Below, one piece after another: positions 1 to 5,348 of a DNA stretch of 6,767 bases. Every line of letters starts with the position of its first letter. The stretch's first letter is position 1. The translations under genes and the position numbers were made by a program. The DNA is taken from NCBI GenBank assembly GCA_003661865.1, contig QMWY01000057.1, forward strand, positions 1 through 6,767, given 5' to 3'. Source of the DNA: Thermoprotei archaeon. GTDB taxonomy: Archaea > Thermoproteota > Thermoprotei_A > Sulfolobales > Ignisphaeraceae. A model generated the notes under the pieces. It did no database searches, was not told the origin of the DNA, and worked only from the letters and a program-made list of their open reading frames with translations.

Positions 1-2
1 AG

Positions 3-641
3 GTAGAGGATCTTCTGGACCTGGCCGAGTCGATAGGTGTCAAGAGGGTGGTGTTCTTCAACTTCGTCCCCACCGGGAGGGGTAAGGAGAACCTGTGGCT
101 CGACCTAGATCCTTTCGAGAGGGAGGAGTTCCTGAGAACAATATTCAAGGAGATGAGGAGGCGCAGACTAGAGATAGTGAGCACAGCCCCACAGTACGGA
201 AGAGTGGTGCTGCAGCTGAGCGGCGGGAGAGTGAGCGCCCCAACACACTTCTACGTGGGCGGCGATCCGATAGTGAGAGCCGTAGCAGAGTTCGTAGGGG
301 GGTGCGGCGCCGGGAGGGTCTACGCCGCAGTACAGCCGGACGGAACACTAATACCCTGCGTGTTCATGCCGATACCCGTAGGCAGCTTAAGAAAACATAG
401 CTTCTGGGAGCTGTGGACAACCTCACCCCTACTCAGATCGCTGAGAGACCGAGGGAACCTCAAAGGATACTGCGGCAGATGCCCCTACAGGAACGTGTGC
501 GGAGGCTGCAGAGCAAGAGCCTACGGCTACTTCAGAGACCCGCTAGCACCCGACCCAGGCTGCGTATACAACGCGAGATACTGGAAGAAGCTGGAGGCTA
601 CCCACGAAGAGAAGCGCGTTAGCAGAGTACAGATAACTTGA
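3..641 (+). CDS. Radical SAM/SPASM enzyme, AhbC/AhbD/NirJ-like, C-terminal part (5' truncated)
   Basis: The reading frame is open from base 3, so the gene begins before the window and the core CxxxCxxC radical SAM site is not visible. The visible 212 residues carry the motif FNFVPTGRG near the start, then a seven-cysteine SPASM module. Counting from the GTG at 48, the cysteines are at 86, 104, 142, 145, 151, 154 and 172, with a C-x2-C-x5-C-x2-C core followed by RARAY and a DP..C ending. This C-terminal pattern (CGGCRARAY...DPLA.DP.C) and the PTGR motif are typical of the heme and heme d1 radical SAM enzymes (AhbC, AhbD, NirJ), in which the SPASM cysteines hold one or two auxiliary 4Fe-4S clusters. 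The exact reaction, such as siroheme side-chain removal or coproheme decarboxylation, cannot be assigned without the N-terminus; a peptide-modifying SPASM enzyme is the alternative. No terminator or co-oriented close neighbour is seen downstream. Confidence 0.85.
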   Translation, partial: VEDLLDLAESIGVKRVVFFNFVPTGRGKENLWLDLDPFEREEFLRTIFKEMRRRRLEIVSTAPQYGRVVLQLSGGRVSAPTHFYVGGDPIVRAVAEFVGGCGAGRVYAAVQPDGTLIPCVFMPIPVGSLRKHSFWELWTTSPLLRSLRDRGNLKGYCGRCPYRNVCGGCRARAYGYFRDPLAPDPGCVYNARYWKKLEATHEEKRVSRVQIT

Positions 642-1056
642 TGTATCTGCAAGCACTGTGCCCATCCTCCAACAATATTCCCGGGGTTCCAGCCTCATTA
701 GCTGTGGCAACGAAGAGCTCTACAGGTTTTACGATGTCCTGAAACTCGTAGAGAACCCGTTGACCTCCACAGCACTTGTTTCTGAGCATGTGCTGGGGCG
801 TTCCCAGCGCCCGCTGCGCACTGATCAGGGTGGATAGGCTGAAATAGCTTGTCAAGCTCCCACAGATGGTCAGGGTCCGTGGGAGGGCGGCAGACTTCGA
901 AAGTCTTAATTGATCTGATTTTGGAGGTAATGATGTGGGAACGTGCTGTTCGCAGACCTCCTCAGGTTTAGGAACAGTTGGAGAGTTCGGCGCTGTAGGT
1001 GCTCTAGTTCCAGAAACCGGGGCACGGAGCGAAGACTTGTTTAGGGAGCTCTTCAT
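619..1056 (-). CDS. Doubtful hypothetical ORF, possibly a gene remnant
   Basis: This 145-codon frame starts at an ATG (1056) and overlaps the 3' end of the radical SAM gene by 23 bases. The N-terminal half is rich in Ser, Pro and Thr and does not look like a folded domain. The C-terminal half, from about residue 82 onward, looks more protein-like, with a CCGG pair and the stretch EFQDIVKPVELFVATANEAG. I recognise no family. Codon use mixes CGG/CGT with AGA and differs from the AGG-dominated neighbours. A GAGGTG lies 14 bases before the ATG, too far for a good ribosome binding site. It may be spurious, or a fragment of a decayed gene. Confidence 0.2.
   Translation of the reverse strand: MKSSLNKSSLRAPVSGTRAPTAPNSPTVPKPEEVCEQHVPTSLPPKSDQLRLSKSAALPRTLTICGSLTSYFSLSTLISAQRALGTPQHMLRNKCCGGQRVLYEFQDIVKPVELFVATANEAGTPGILLEDGHSACRYIKLSVLC
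892..906. repeat. 6-bp inverted repeat with 3-base loop
   Basis: AGACTT (892-897) and AAGTCT (901-906) are perfect reverse complements around CGA. The plus strand continues with a T/A-rich stretch. It could form a small hairpin or be a protein-binding palindrome; nothing ties it to a gene. Confidence 0.4.
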
Positions 1057-1066
1057 TGGCGCATAA
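935..1066 (+). CDS. Possible 43-aa small protein with a good ribosome binding site
   Basis: A GTG start at 935 is preceded by GGAGGT (923-928) with 6 bases between. The frame encodes 43 residues ending in EDLFRELFIGA, with a Gly/Ala/Val-rich middle (GTVGEFGAVGALVPETGA) and a CC pair near the start. The ribosome binding site is the strongest in this otherwise empty region. However, two ATGs in another frame (930 and 933) also lie near it and give only a 13-14 residue peptide. It is antisense to the 619-1056 frame, so at most one of the two is real. No family is recognised and the call is weak. Confidence 0.2.
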   Translation: MGTCCSQTSSGLGTVGEFGAVGALVPETGARSEDLFRELFIGA

Positions 1067-1129
1067 ACTGCACCTCAATGCGGGCACTAATGCTTGTTGA
1101 GGAAATAAACTTTGCTAAGCCTCCAGCCC

Positions 1130-1142
1130 CCTGATGATCAGG
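1130..1142. repeat. 13-bp palindrome
   Basis: CCTGAT (1130-1135) and ATCAGG (1137-1142) are perfect reverse complements around a single G. It lies in the gene-poor stretch, 24 bases before a second inverted repeat. Odd-length perfect palindromes like this often are protein-binding sites, but no regulator or target gene is evident. Confidence 0.45.
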
Positions 1143-1165
1143 ACATGATGCCTGGGTCTCGAGGT

Positions 1166-1191
1166 CGTTGTACTGATACTTCTCTACAACG
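1166..1191. repeat. 7-bp inverted repeat with 12-base loop
   Basis: CGTTGTA (1166-1172) and TACAACG (1185-1191) are perfect reverse complements flanking a 12-base loop. The sequence TTTACTTATGCAT follows directly and is T/A-rich, so this could be a terminator-like hairpin or part of a promoter region. Neither role is demonstrated. Confidence 0.4.
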
Positions 1192-1313
1192 TTTACTTAT
1201 GCATAACCCTAACTGTTGCATCGATGAGTATTGTGCGATGAACAGGTGATGGTAGAACATATCGCGATCTAGTGCTTGACGCGTACTAGGTCTAACTATG
1301 AATTAACCAAGAA

Positions 1314-1496
1314 TTGCTCCGCAGCGTCTATAGGTTACCCGGTTTCTTCCTAGAGCTCCGCACAATGCTTTACCTAGAACCACATACATGGATGAACCTC
1401 CCAGACAAGAATGGATCCATAGATAACGAGACGAGTTGCTGGCTAGAGGGGGTGTCTAGAGGCGAAGCCATATCTCGTTATGAAGAGATGTGGTAG
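1314..1496 (+). CDS. Doubtful small ORF upstream of the rubredoxin-like gene
   Basis: This 60-codon frame starts at a TTG, with an in-frame stop (TGA, 1299-1301) four codons before it, and ends 10 bases before the rubredoxin-like start. The product would be 60 residues with aromatic-rich stretches (LPGFFLELRTMLYLE, YEEMW) and no recognisable domain. No ribosome binding site precedes the TTG. Codon use is not obviously foreign, so a remnant of a longer gene is possible, but a chance ORF is equally likely. Confidence 0.2.
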   Translation: MLRSVYRLPGFFLELRTMLYLEPHTWMNLPDKNGSIDNETSCWLEGVSRGEAISRYEEMW

Positions 1497-1500
1497 GGGG
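1492..1500 (+). promoter_or_regulatory. Ribosome binding site deciding the 1507 start
   Basis: GGTAGGGGG ends 6 bases before the ATG at 1507. An in-frame upstream ATG at 1480 would add nine residues (MKRCGRGIL) and place this purine tract inside the gene, so 1507 is the better start. The residues after 1507 also begin directly with the conserved rubredoxin fold. Confidence 0.6.
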
Positions 1501-1506
1501 ATCCTC

Positions 1507-1842
1507 ATGCCTCTGTGGAAGTGTCATGTCTGTGGCTTTGTTTTTGAAGGTCTTCAGCCCCCGGATAGATGTCCTAAGTGCGGAGCTCCCAAGGAGCAGT
1601 TCAAACAACTTTCAGATCAGGAGACTCAGCTCGTTGCACGGTCTAGGAAGACCAACTACCTCCACATGAAGGCGCTGACGCTCCTTAAGGAGCTTCTTGC
1701 TGTGGCCGAGGAGATCGCCGGGGATAACCTCGACCCTGGATGCGTCAAGATAGCTAACGAAGAGAAGGAGTTTGCTCTAACAACCATGCAGAAGATCATG
1801 GCTGAGCTCGAGACCCATATGAAGAAGGGTAAGTGGGGTTGA
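1507..1842 (+). CDS. Rubredoxin-like domain protein with helical C-terminal region
   Basis: The 111-residue protein starts with a rubredoxin-type (rubrerythrin C-terminal type) metal site: Cys6-x2-Cys9 and Cys22-x2-Cys25 in the contexts WKCHVCG and RCPKCGAPKEQF, expected to bind one iron and carry a single electron. Residues about 46-111 are predicted helical and contain motifs I recall from a family of small rubredoxin-like proteins of anaerobes: SRKTNYLH, DNLDPGCV and AELETHMKKGKWG at the very end. The helical part includes EEKEF (85-89), which resembles the EEKxH helix of ferritin-like proteins with the His replaced. The gene lies 15 bases before the ferritin-like gene, so the two are very likely co-transcribed and may exchange electrons; this is inference. 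The product is probably cytoplasmic. The biochemical role of the family is not known to me. Confidence 0.88.
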   Translation: MPLWKCHVCGFVFEGLQPPDRCPKCGAPKEQFKQLSDQETQLVARSRKTNYLHMKALTLLKELLAVAEEIAGDNLDPGCVKIANEEKEFALTTMQKIMAELETHMKKGKWG

Positions 1843-1857
1843 GGAGGGGGATCGAGG

Positions 1858-2199
1858 ATGATGTCCAAGCACCCTCTAGAGCTTCCACCTGGTAGAAAGC
1901 TCTCTAGAGAAGAGATTGTAGGGGCTCTTAGGCTAGCCGTAATAACGGAACTAGACGCTATCAACATGTACCTCCAGCTGGCCAGAGCCATAGATATAGA
2001 GGAAGTTAGGAAGGTGTTCGAAGAGGTGGCGAGGGAGGAGAAGACCCATGTAGGAGAATTCCTCGCTGTTCTGAAGAGTTTAGATCCCGAGCAGGTCGAG
2101 GAGCTTAGGAAGGGTGCAGAAGAAGTTCGAGAGCTTAGGGATATTCAAACAGCTAGCACATCCGGAGATCCGCCTCGGCAGAACAGTGATGCGGAGTAG
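1858..2199 (+). CDS. Single-hairpin ferritin-like protein, EncFtn (encapsulated ferritin) type
   Basis: This 113-residue protein has one helical hairpin (about 17-45 and 47-73) instead of a four-helix ferritin bundle. It carries Glu31, Asp33, Tyr38, Glu61 and His64 in ITELDAINMY and AREEKTHVGEF, then LDPEQVEEL. The spacing of Glu31/Glu61/His64 (30 and 33 residues) equals that of the ferroxidase ligands Glu32/Glu62/His65 in the Rhodospirillum encapsulated ferritin as I recall it; Tyr38 and Asp33 fall at the positions of its Tyr39 and Glu34. Such hairpins build an iron-oxidising site between two subunits. The tail after residue 95 is polar (TASTSGDPPRQNSDAE) and does not match the usual encapsulin-targeting peptides. 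A GGAGGGGG lies 7 bases before the ATG, and a second ATG follows immediately. No encapsulin gene is in view. A rubrerythrin-like peroxidase role is the alternative. Confidence 0.82.
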   Translation: MMSKHPLELPPGRKLSREEIVGALRLAVITELDAINMYLQLARAIDIEEVRKVFEEVAREEKTHVGEFLAVLKSLDPEQVEELRKGAEEVRELRDIQTASTSGDPPRQNSDAE

Positions 2200-2208
2200 T
2201 TCGTAGGA

Positions 2209-2273
2209 TTGATCACAAGCTAGGTTAGGAAGGTGATCGAGATACGCTAAGCACTACTGAAACGTCTTTTAAA
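2209..2273 (+). terminator. Possible terminator after the ferritin-like gene
   Basis: TTGATCAC (2209-2216) pairs with GTGATCGA (2233-2240) with one G-T wobble and a 16-base loop, starting 10 bases after the ferritin-like stop. A T-rich stretch (CTTTTAAATTT) follows about 20 bases later. Archaeal termination mainly depends on T-rich tracts, so this could end the transcript; the hairpin is only suggestive. Confidence 0.35.
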
Positions 2274-2307
2274 TTTCAAAACCAGTAATCATTCGCCCAT
2301 AGCAAAT

Positions 2308-2344
2308 GCTGTGCTGTGGAGTGCTGCTAGCTTTTTAGCACAGC
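2308..2344. terminator. 8-bp inverted repeat spanning the hcp stop codon
   Basis: GCTGTGCT (2308-2315) and AGCACAGC (2337-2344) are perfect reverse complements with a 21-base loop that contains the hcp stop codon. The loop ends with TTTTT on the plus strand. The site lies between convergent transcription units, so it may act as a bidirectional terminator or 3' end hairpin. This position is suggestive, not proof. Confidence 0.4.
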
Positions 2345-3637
2345 TTTTAGGTCTGTTTCTGGATCGGATACTAGCTTTATATCGTAGCGTTCTCTGAGGA
2401 TCTTGAGAATATCGTCGTTGATCCACGCCGGAAGCCTCGGTCCTAGATACAATCCTTTAACTCCTAGGTACAGCAGGCTCAGAAGAATGCTCACGGCTTT
2501 CTGCTCCAGCCAACCCACTACTATCGTAAGCGGAAGCTCGTTTATGTCGACACCCAGCAGCTTGGCTAGGTCTGGGAGTAGGTCTAGTGCAACTATAGTG
2601 TCGTTGCACTGGCCTAGGTCTAGTAGCCTAGGTACGCCCTCGATATCGCCTAGTTCTAGGTCGTTTATCCTGTACTTGAGGCACCCCATAGTCAGGATCA
2701 GGGTGTCCTTAGGCAGCTTCATCGCCAGCTCGGTGTAGTAGTTATTCTCTCTAAGCGGAGAATCACAGCCTCCTATCACAAATATGCGCCTCAGCCTACC
2801 CTCCTCCACAAGCTCCTTGATCCTCTTAGCATGTCTCAGTATAGCTGATCTGGAGAATCCTGTTAGGAGCTTCACCTCGCTCTCCTCTCCCTGGACCTCA
2901 GGTAGCTCCTGAACCTTCTTGATGACCTCGGAGAAGTCGTGCCCCCTGATATATTTGACACCGGGTAGAGCAACGGGCCCTGTCGTGAACATCCTATCCC
3001 TATAAGCATCGGCTGGTAGCACCACACAGTTCGCTGTTGCGAGTACTGCCATTGGGTACCTAGCGAAGAGCCATCTCTGATCGTGCCACGCCTTACCTAG
3101 GTTCCCAACCAGATGCTCGTACTTCTTCAGCTTGGGGTAGCCGTGGGCTGGAAGCATCTCTGAATGGGTGTAGATCTTGATTCCCGTGCCCTCGGCCTGC
3201 TTCAACAGCTCTTCTAAAGCCTTTAGGCTATGGCCCGTAACTATGATGCCGCGGCCCTTAACAGGGCTCGTTCTAACATAGGTTGGCTCCGGCTCGCCGT
3301 AGGTCTCTATATGCGCCTTCTTCAGCAGCCTCATGACCCTGATGTTCATCTCTCCCAGCTTCAGTAGGTAGTCGAAGAGTGCCTTCTCATCGAAGTTGAC
3401 GTTGGTCAGCGTTGTGAACATAGCTTCGTTTATAAACTCATCGACCTTCGGATCGCTGTAACCAAGCTCCTTAGCATGGTAGGCATATGCCGAGGTACCC
3501 TTGAGACCAAAGATCAGGAAGTCCTGCAGTCTAGCAGCGGTAGCACTCTTCCCACAAACACCCCTTACGGTACAACCAACACCACCAGCCGTCATGGCAC
3601 ATTGATAACAGAACATATCTAGATGCATACGACTCAA
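2327..3637 (-). CDS. hcp: Hybrid-cluster protein (hydroxylamine reductase / NO-detoxifying), short hyperthermophile class
   Basis: The 436-residue protein has the N-terminal cluster motif Cys10-x2-Cys13-x8-Cys22-x5-Cys28 in FCYQCAMTA and GCTVRGVCGK. The hybrid Fe-S-O cluster ligands are recognisable from context: His136 (VTGH), Glu160 (THSE), Cys204 (TANC), Cys291 (GGCDSP, normally the persulfide), Cys319 (MGC), Cys344 (LGQC), Glu378 and Lys380 (WLEQK). At 436 residues it is about 100 shorter than enterobacterial Hcp (about 550), as in the class that lacks one three-helix bundle and is found in hyperthermophiles. Hcp proteins reduce hydroxylamine in vitro and are linked to NO reduction and protein S-nitrosylation in bacteria; the role in archaea is less clear. 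The TTG start at 3637 is chosen because GGTGA lies 6 bases before it; ATGs at codons 4 and 8 are alternatives. It is convergent with the ferritin-like gene. No electron-transfer partner of the Hcr type is adjacent. Confidence 0.96.
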   Translation of the reverse strand: MSRMHLDMFCYQCAMTAGGVGCTVRGVCGKSATAARLQDFLIFGLKGTSAYAYHAKELGYSDPKVDEFINEAMFTTLTNVNFDEKALFDYLLKLGEMNIRVMRLLKKAHIETYGEPEPTYVRTSPVKGRGIIVTGHSLKALEELLKQAEGTGIKIYTHSEMLPAHGYPKLKKYEHLVGNLGKAWHDQRWLFARYPMAVLATANCVVLPADAYRDRMFTTGPVALPGVKYIRGHDFSEVIKKVQELPEVQGEESEVKLLTGFSRSAILRHAKRIKELVEEGRLRRIFVIGGCDSPLRENNYYTELAMKLPKDTLILTMGCLKYRINDLELGDIEGVPRLLDLGQCNDTIVALDLLPDLAKLLGVDINELPLTIVVGWLEQKAVSILLSLLYLGVKGLYLGPRLPAWINDDILKILRERYDIKLVSDPETDLKAVLKS

Positions 3638-3643
3638 AACAGT

Positions 3644-3684
3644 TCACCACGAGAAGATGGCAGTGTTCCTAAGCATAAATAACC
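3644..3684 (-). promoter_or_regulatory. hcp promoter and ribosome binding site
   Basis: On the minus strand, TTATTTATGC (3682-3673) is a TATA-like element. Initiation about 26 bases from its centre would fall near 3652, giving a short leader that contains GGTGA (3648-3644) 6 bases before the TTG start. The spacing fits one promoter and one leader. No operator palindrome is evident beside it. Confidence 0.5.
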
Positions 3685-3874
3685 TCTGCATTTGACAGAT
3701 CAGGAGGACGTCTGCTATGGTCCAAATACATCATAATGTTTTAGGAATAAGTCTCTGCGTATAGCAATACACTCAGCTCTGGGAGGAGGAAAGAGTAGAA
3801 GAGTGCATGTTTAGATAAGGATGAAGTTTACGGAATATGCACGTAGATACGTAGCGATAATGAGCTCACTACAG

Positions 3875-4057
3875 CTAGACAACTAGTAGTTTAGTAGTGT
3901 TTAGGAAGAACACAGTACTCCCCTTGTTATGATTGACTAGTATTAGAGGCGTTGAGCACTGATAATGTTCCATCAACTTGTAAATAACTTCATCGATAGC
4001 GCCATGACAAAGTCTATCAGCGAGCTTAGATATAGAGGACAGTAAGCCACGATTCAT
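3875..4057 (-). CDS. Doubtful 60-aa hypothetical ORF downstream of the metal operon
   Basis: The frame starts at ATG 4057, 28 bases after the stop of the NikR-like gene and on the same strand. The predicted product begins MNRGLLSSISKLADRL and ends in a hydrophobic/Thr-rich stretch; no family is recognised. There is no ribosome binding site, and a TATAAA sequence lies only 4-10 bases before the ATG. It could be a degraded tail gene of the operon or chance. Confidence 0.22.
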   Translation of the reverse strand: MNRGLLSSISKLADRLCHGAIDEVIYKLMEHYQCSTPLILVNHNKGSTVFFLNTTKLLVV

Positions 4058-4085
4058 CGGTTTATAGAATTCTGTTATGCATGAG

Positions 4086-4472
4086 TTAATACGTAGAGAA
4101 AGGTATGTACCGGGTTCTGCACCTGGGTAGCAGCGATAGTTCTCTGTGGAGCTGGCATATTCTCGAGGAGCTGCCGGATACGATGAGGAGCTCGAAACAC
4201 ACGCCGTCTATGTGGGTGTGGCTGTAGCTTCTTATGATGTCGCGGAACTTCTCGACTATGGCTAGGAACTGCTCGTTGTTCCCGTGCCTGTGGACGATCA
4301 TGATGCCCCTGCACACGTGTTCGTAGAGGTAGTGTGTATGGTCGTGGATGAATTCCCGTAGGGCCATCTCTACAAGACTCGACCTATCTACGCTCAGCTT
4401 CCTCGATAGCGTATCAAGCTTCTCTGCAAGTTCTTCGGGTAGAGATATGCCGAACCTCCTCTTGCGCCCCAT
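4086..4472 (-). CDS. NikR-like ribbon-helix-helix metal-responsive regulator
   Basis: The 128-residue protein begins with a ribbon-helix-helix DNA-binding domain (about residues 4-43: strand RRFGISLP, then two helices) and continues into a NikR-type ACT-like metal domain (about 53-125). The metal-site segment SHTHIDGVCFELLIVSG supplies His85, His87 and Cys92, matching His87/His89/Cys95 of E. coli NikR but with one residue fewer before the Cys. The position corresponding to the fourth ligand, His76, is Glu74 here, so the metal or its geometry may differ from the nickel site. The gene begins 3 bases after the permease stop (TAGGCCATG) and is therefore the last gene of the binding-protein/permease operon. 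It probably represses this operon and the divergent ATPase when metal is plentiful, through the palindromes at 6381-6420; this is inference. Like NikR it should be a tetramer. Confidence 0.88.
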   Translation of the reverse strand: MGRKRRFGISLPEELAEKLDTLSRKLSVDRSSLVEMALREFIHDHTHYLYEHVCRGIMIVHRHGNNEQFLAIVEKFRDIIRSYSHTHIDGVCFELLIVSGSSSRICQLHRELSLLPRCRTRYIPFSTY

Positions 4473-4475
4473 GGC

Positions 4476-5348
4476 CTACCCTATCCGCCTTTTTATAGCG
4501 AGGCTGAGCAGATAAATGATCAAGAGTAGAAGGCCTATGGTCCCCGAAGGCGAGGCGTTGAGCAGGATCGAGATGGCTATGCCCGTCATCGAGGCGGCCA
4601 GCGCGATGCCTACGCTCATTGCCGCGGCCTCCGTGGAGCTGTCGGTTACGTTCGAGGCTACCGCTACGGGGAGCAGGATCAGGACGTGCTCCAGCACGAA
4701 GCCGACGATTCTGAGCATCCCTATAGTCGCTATCGCCAGGGCTGTGTACAGCACCCAGTCGTAGAGCGCCGTGTTTATCCCCGAGATCTTGACGGACTCG
4801 GGGTCTATGCCTAGGCACAGCTGCTCGCGGTACGTCAGGATGATCGCCAGCACGGCCAGCAGACCCACGATGGCTATGGGCACAAGCTCCCCCCACGTGA
4901 CGAGCAGCGGGTCCCCGATGATGTAGGCCCATATATCGACCTCTAGGGGGTAGCGGGTCAGTATGTGGTATATCGCCAGCACGCTCCCCGTCGCCGTCGC
5001 CGCCACGAGGAGCGATGTAGCCACATCGGTGTCCAGCCCCCTATGGATCGCGTAGCCAACGCCGTACATCATGGCGAGCCCCAGCAGCAGAGCCCATATG
5101 TACGGCGTGCCTACGCTCGTCGCCCTGGATAGCAGGATGGACACCGCTACGGCGAAGAGCGCTGCGTGGGGGGAGGCCGATGCCAGGAAGAAAAGTCTTC
5201 GTGCAGCGACGACGGGGCTCAGAAGACCGTAGACTGCGGCTGCTACACTCACCGCGAGGATCCACCTGGGTTCGAACAGCGTAGCCTCCAGCGCCGCTAG
5301 GATGAGGGATGCAGCTATCAGCACCACGGAGAAGGTCGCCATCCTCAA
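4476..5348 (-). CDS. Metal ABC transporter permease, ZnuB/TroC/MntB (ABC-3) family
   Basis: The 290-residue product is almost entirely hydrophobic, with about eight to ten membrane spans (for example near 5-21, 30-48, 83-101, 108-129, 150-171, 196-216, 243-263 and 267-285). Family signatures are visible: SPVVAARRLFFLASASPHAAL (44-64), matching the SH-A-AL segment of ABC-3 permeases; YREQLCLGIDPESVKISGI (173-191), the cytoplasmic loop thought to contact the ATPase; and a C-terminal PSGTIGLLL. It forms the membrane channel for Zn, Mn or a related divalent cation. The TTG start (5348) overlaps the binding-protein stop by 4 bases (TTGA) and a GGTGGGG tract precedes it. The ATG two codons later is an equally plausible start. 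Tight packing on both sides supports one operon. Confidence 0.92.
   Translation of the reverse strand: MRMATFSVVLIAASLILAALEATLFEPRWILAVSVAAAVYGLLSPVVAARRLFFLASASPHAALFAVAVSILLSRATSVGTPYIWALLLGLAMMYGVGYAIHRGLDTDVATSLLVAATATGSVLAIYHILTRYPLEVDIWAYIIGDPLLVTWGELVPIAIVGLLAVLAIILTYREQLCLGIDPESVKISGINTALYDWVLYTALAIATIGMLRIVGFVLEHVLILLPVAVASNVTDSSTEAAAMSVGIALAASMTGIAISILLNASPSGTIGLLLLIIYLLSLAIKRRIG

Larger units (their letters stand above)
642..1506. other. Gene-poor region with weak competing ORFs and short inverted repeats
   Basis: This 865-bp stretch has no ORF I can assign to a family. It holds a minus-strand frame (619-1056), an overlapping plus-strand small frame with a ribosome binding site (935-1066) and a plus-strand frame running to the rubredoxin-like gene (1314-1496). 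It also holds three perfect short inverted repeats, at 892-906, 1130-1142 and 1166-1191. Stops are frequent in all frames between 1066 and 1310. Short protein-like stretches in different frames are compatible with decayed coding sequence, but no parent gene is recognised. Confidence 0.6.
3638..4085. other. Intergenic stretch between hcp and the metal-uptake operon
   Basis: This 448-bp stretch holds the hcp promoter at its left edge and otherwise only weak small ORFs: plus-strand peptides at 3717-3764 (15 aa, after GGAGG) and 3821-3886 (21 aa), and a minus-strand frame at 3875-4057. A TATAAA on the minus strand (about 4067-4062) sits just before the ATG of the last, too close to drive it from that ATG. 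TAGTAGT-type short direct repeats occur around 3883-3898. No RNA gene is recognised. Confidence 0.5.

Noticed and set aside
95..400. Plus-strand Arg/Ser-rich 101-codon frame
   Set aside because: It is an alternative frame within the radical SAM gene, with low-complexity composition.
1130..1176. A C/D box guide RNA gene
   Set aside because: C-like and D-like boxes exist, but the C box is not preceded by a purine and no D'/C' pair with normal spacing is present, so it is not listed as an RNA gene.
1480..1506. A longer rubredoxin-like protein starting at ATG 1480
   Set aside because: The extension would contain the GGTAGGGGG ribosome binding site and adds nine residues not expected for the domain.
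2403..2738. Plus-strand 111-codon frame inside hcp
   Set aside because: It is antisense to a gene with fully conserved cluster ligands and has Ser/Arg-rich composition typical of a shadow frame.
4414..4932. Minus-strand 172-codon frame overlapping the permease and regulator
   Set aside because: His/Arg/Gly/Ala-rich product in an alternative frame of the permease gene; no domain visible.
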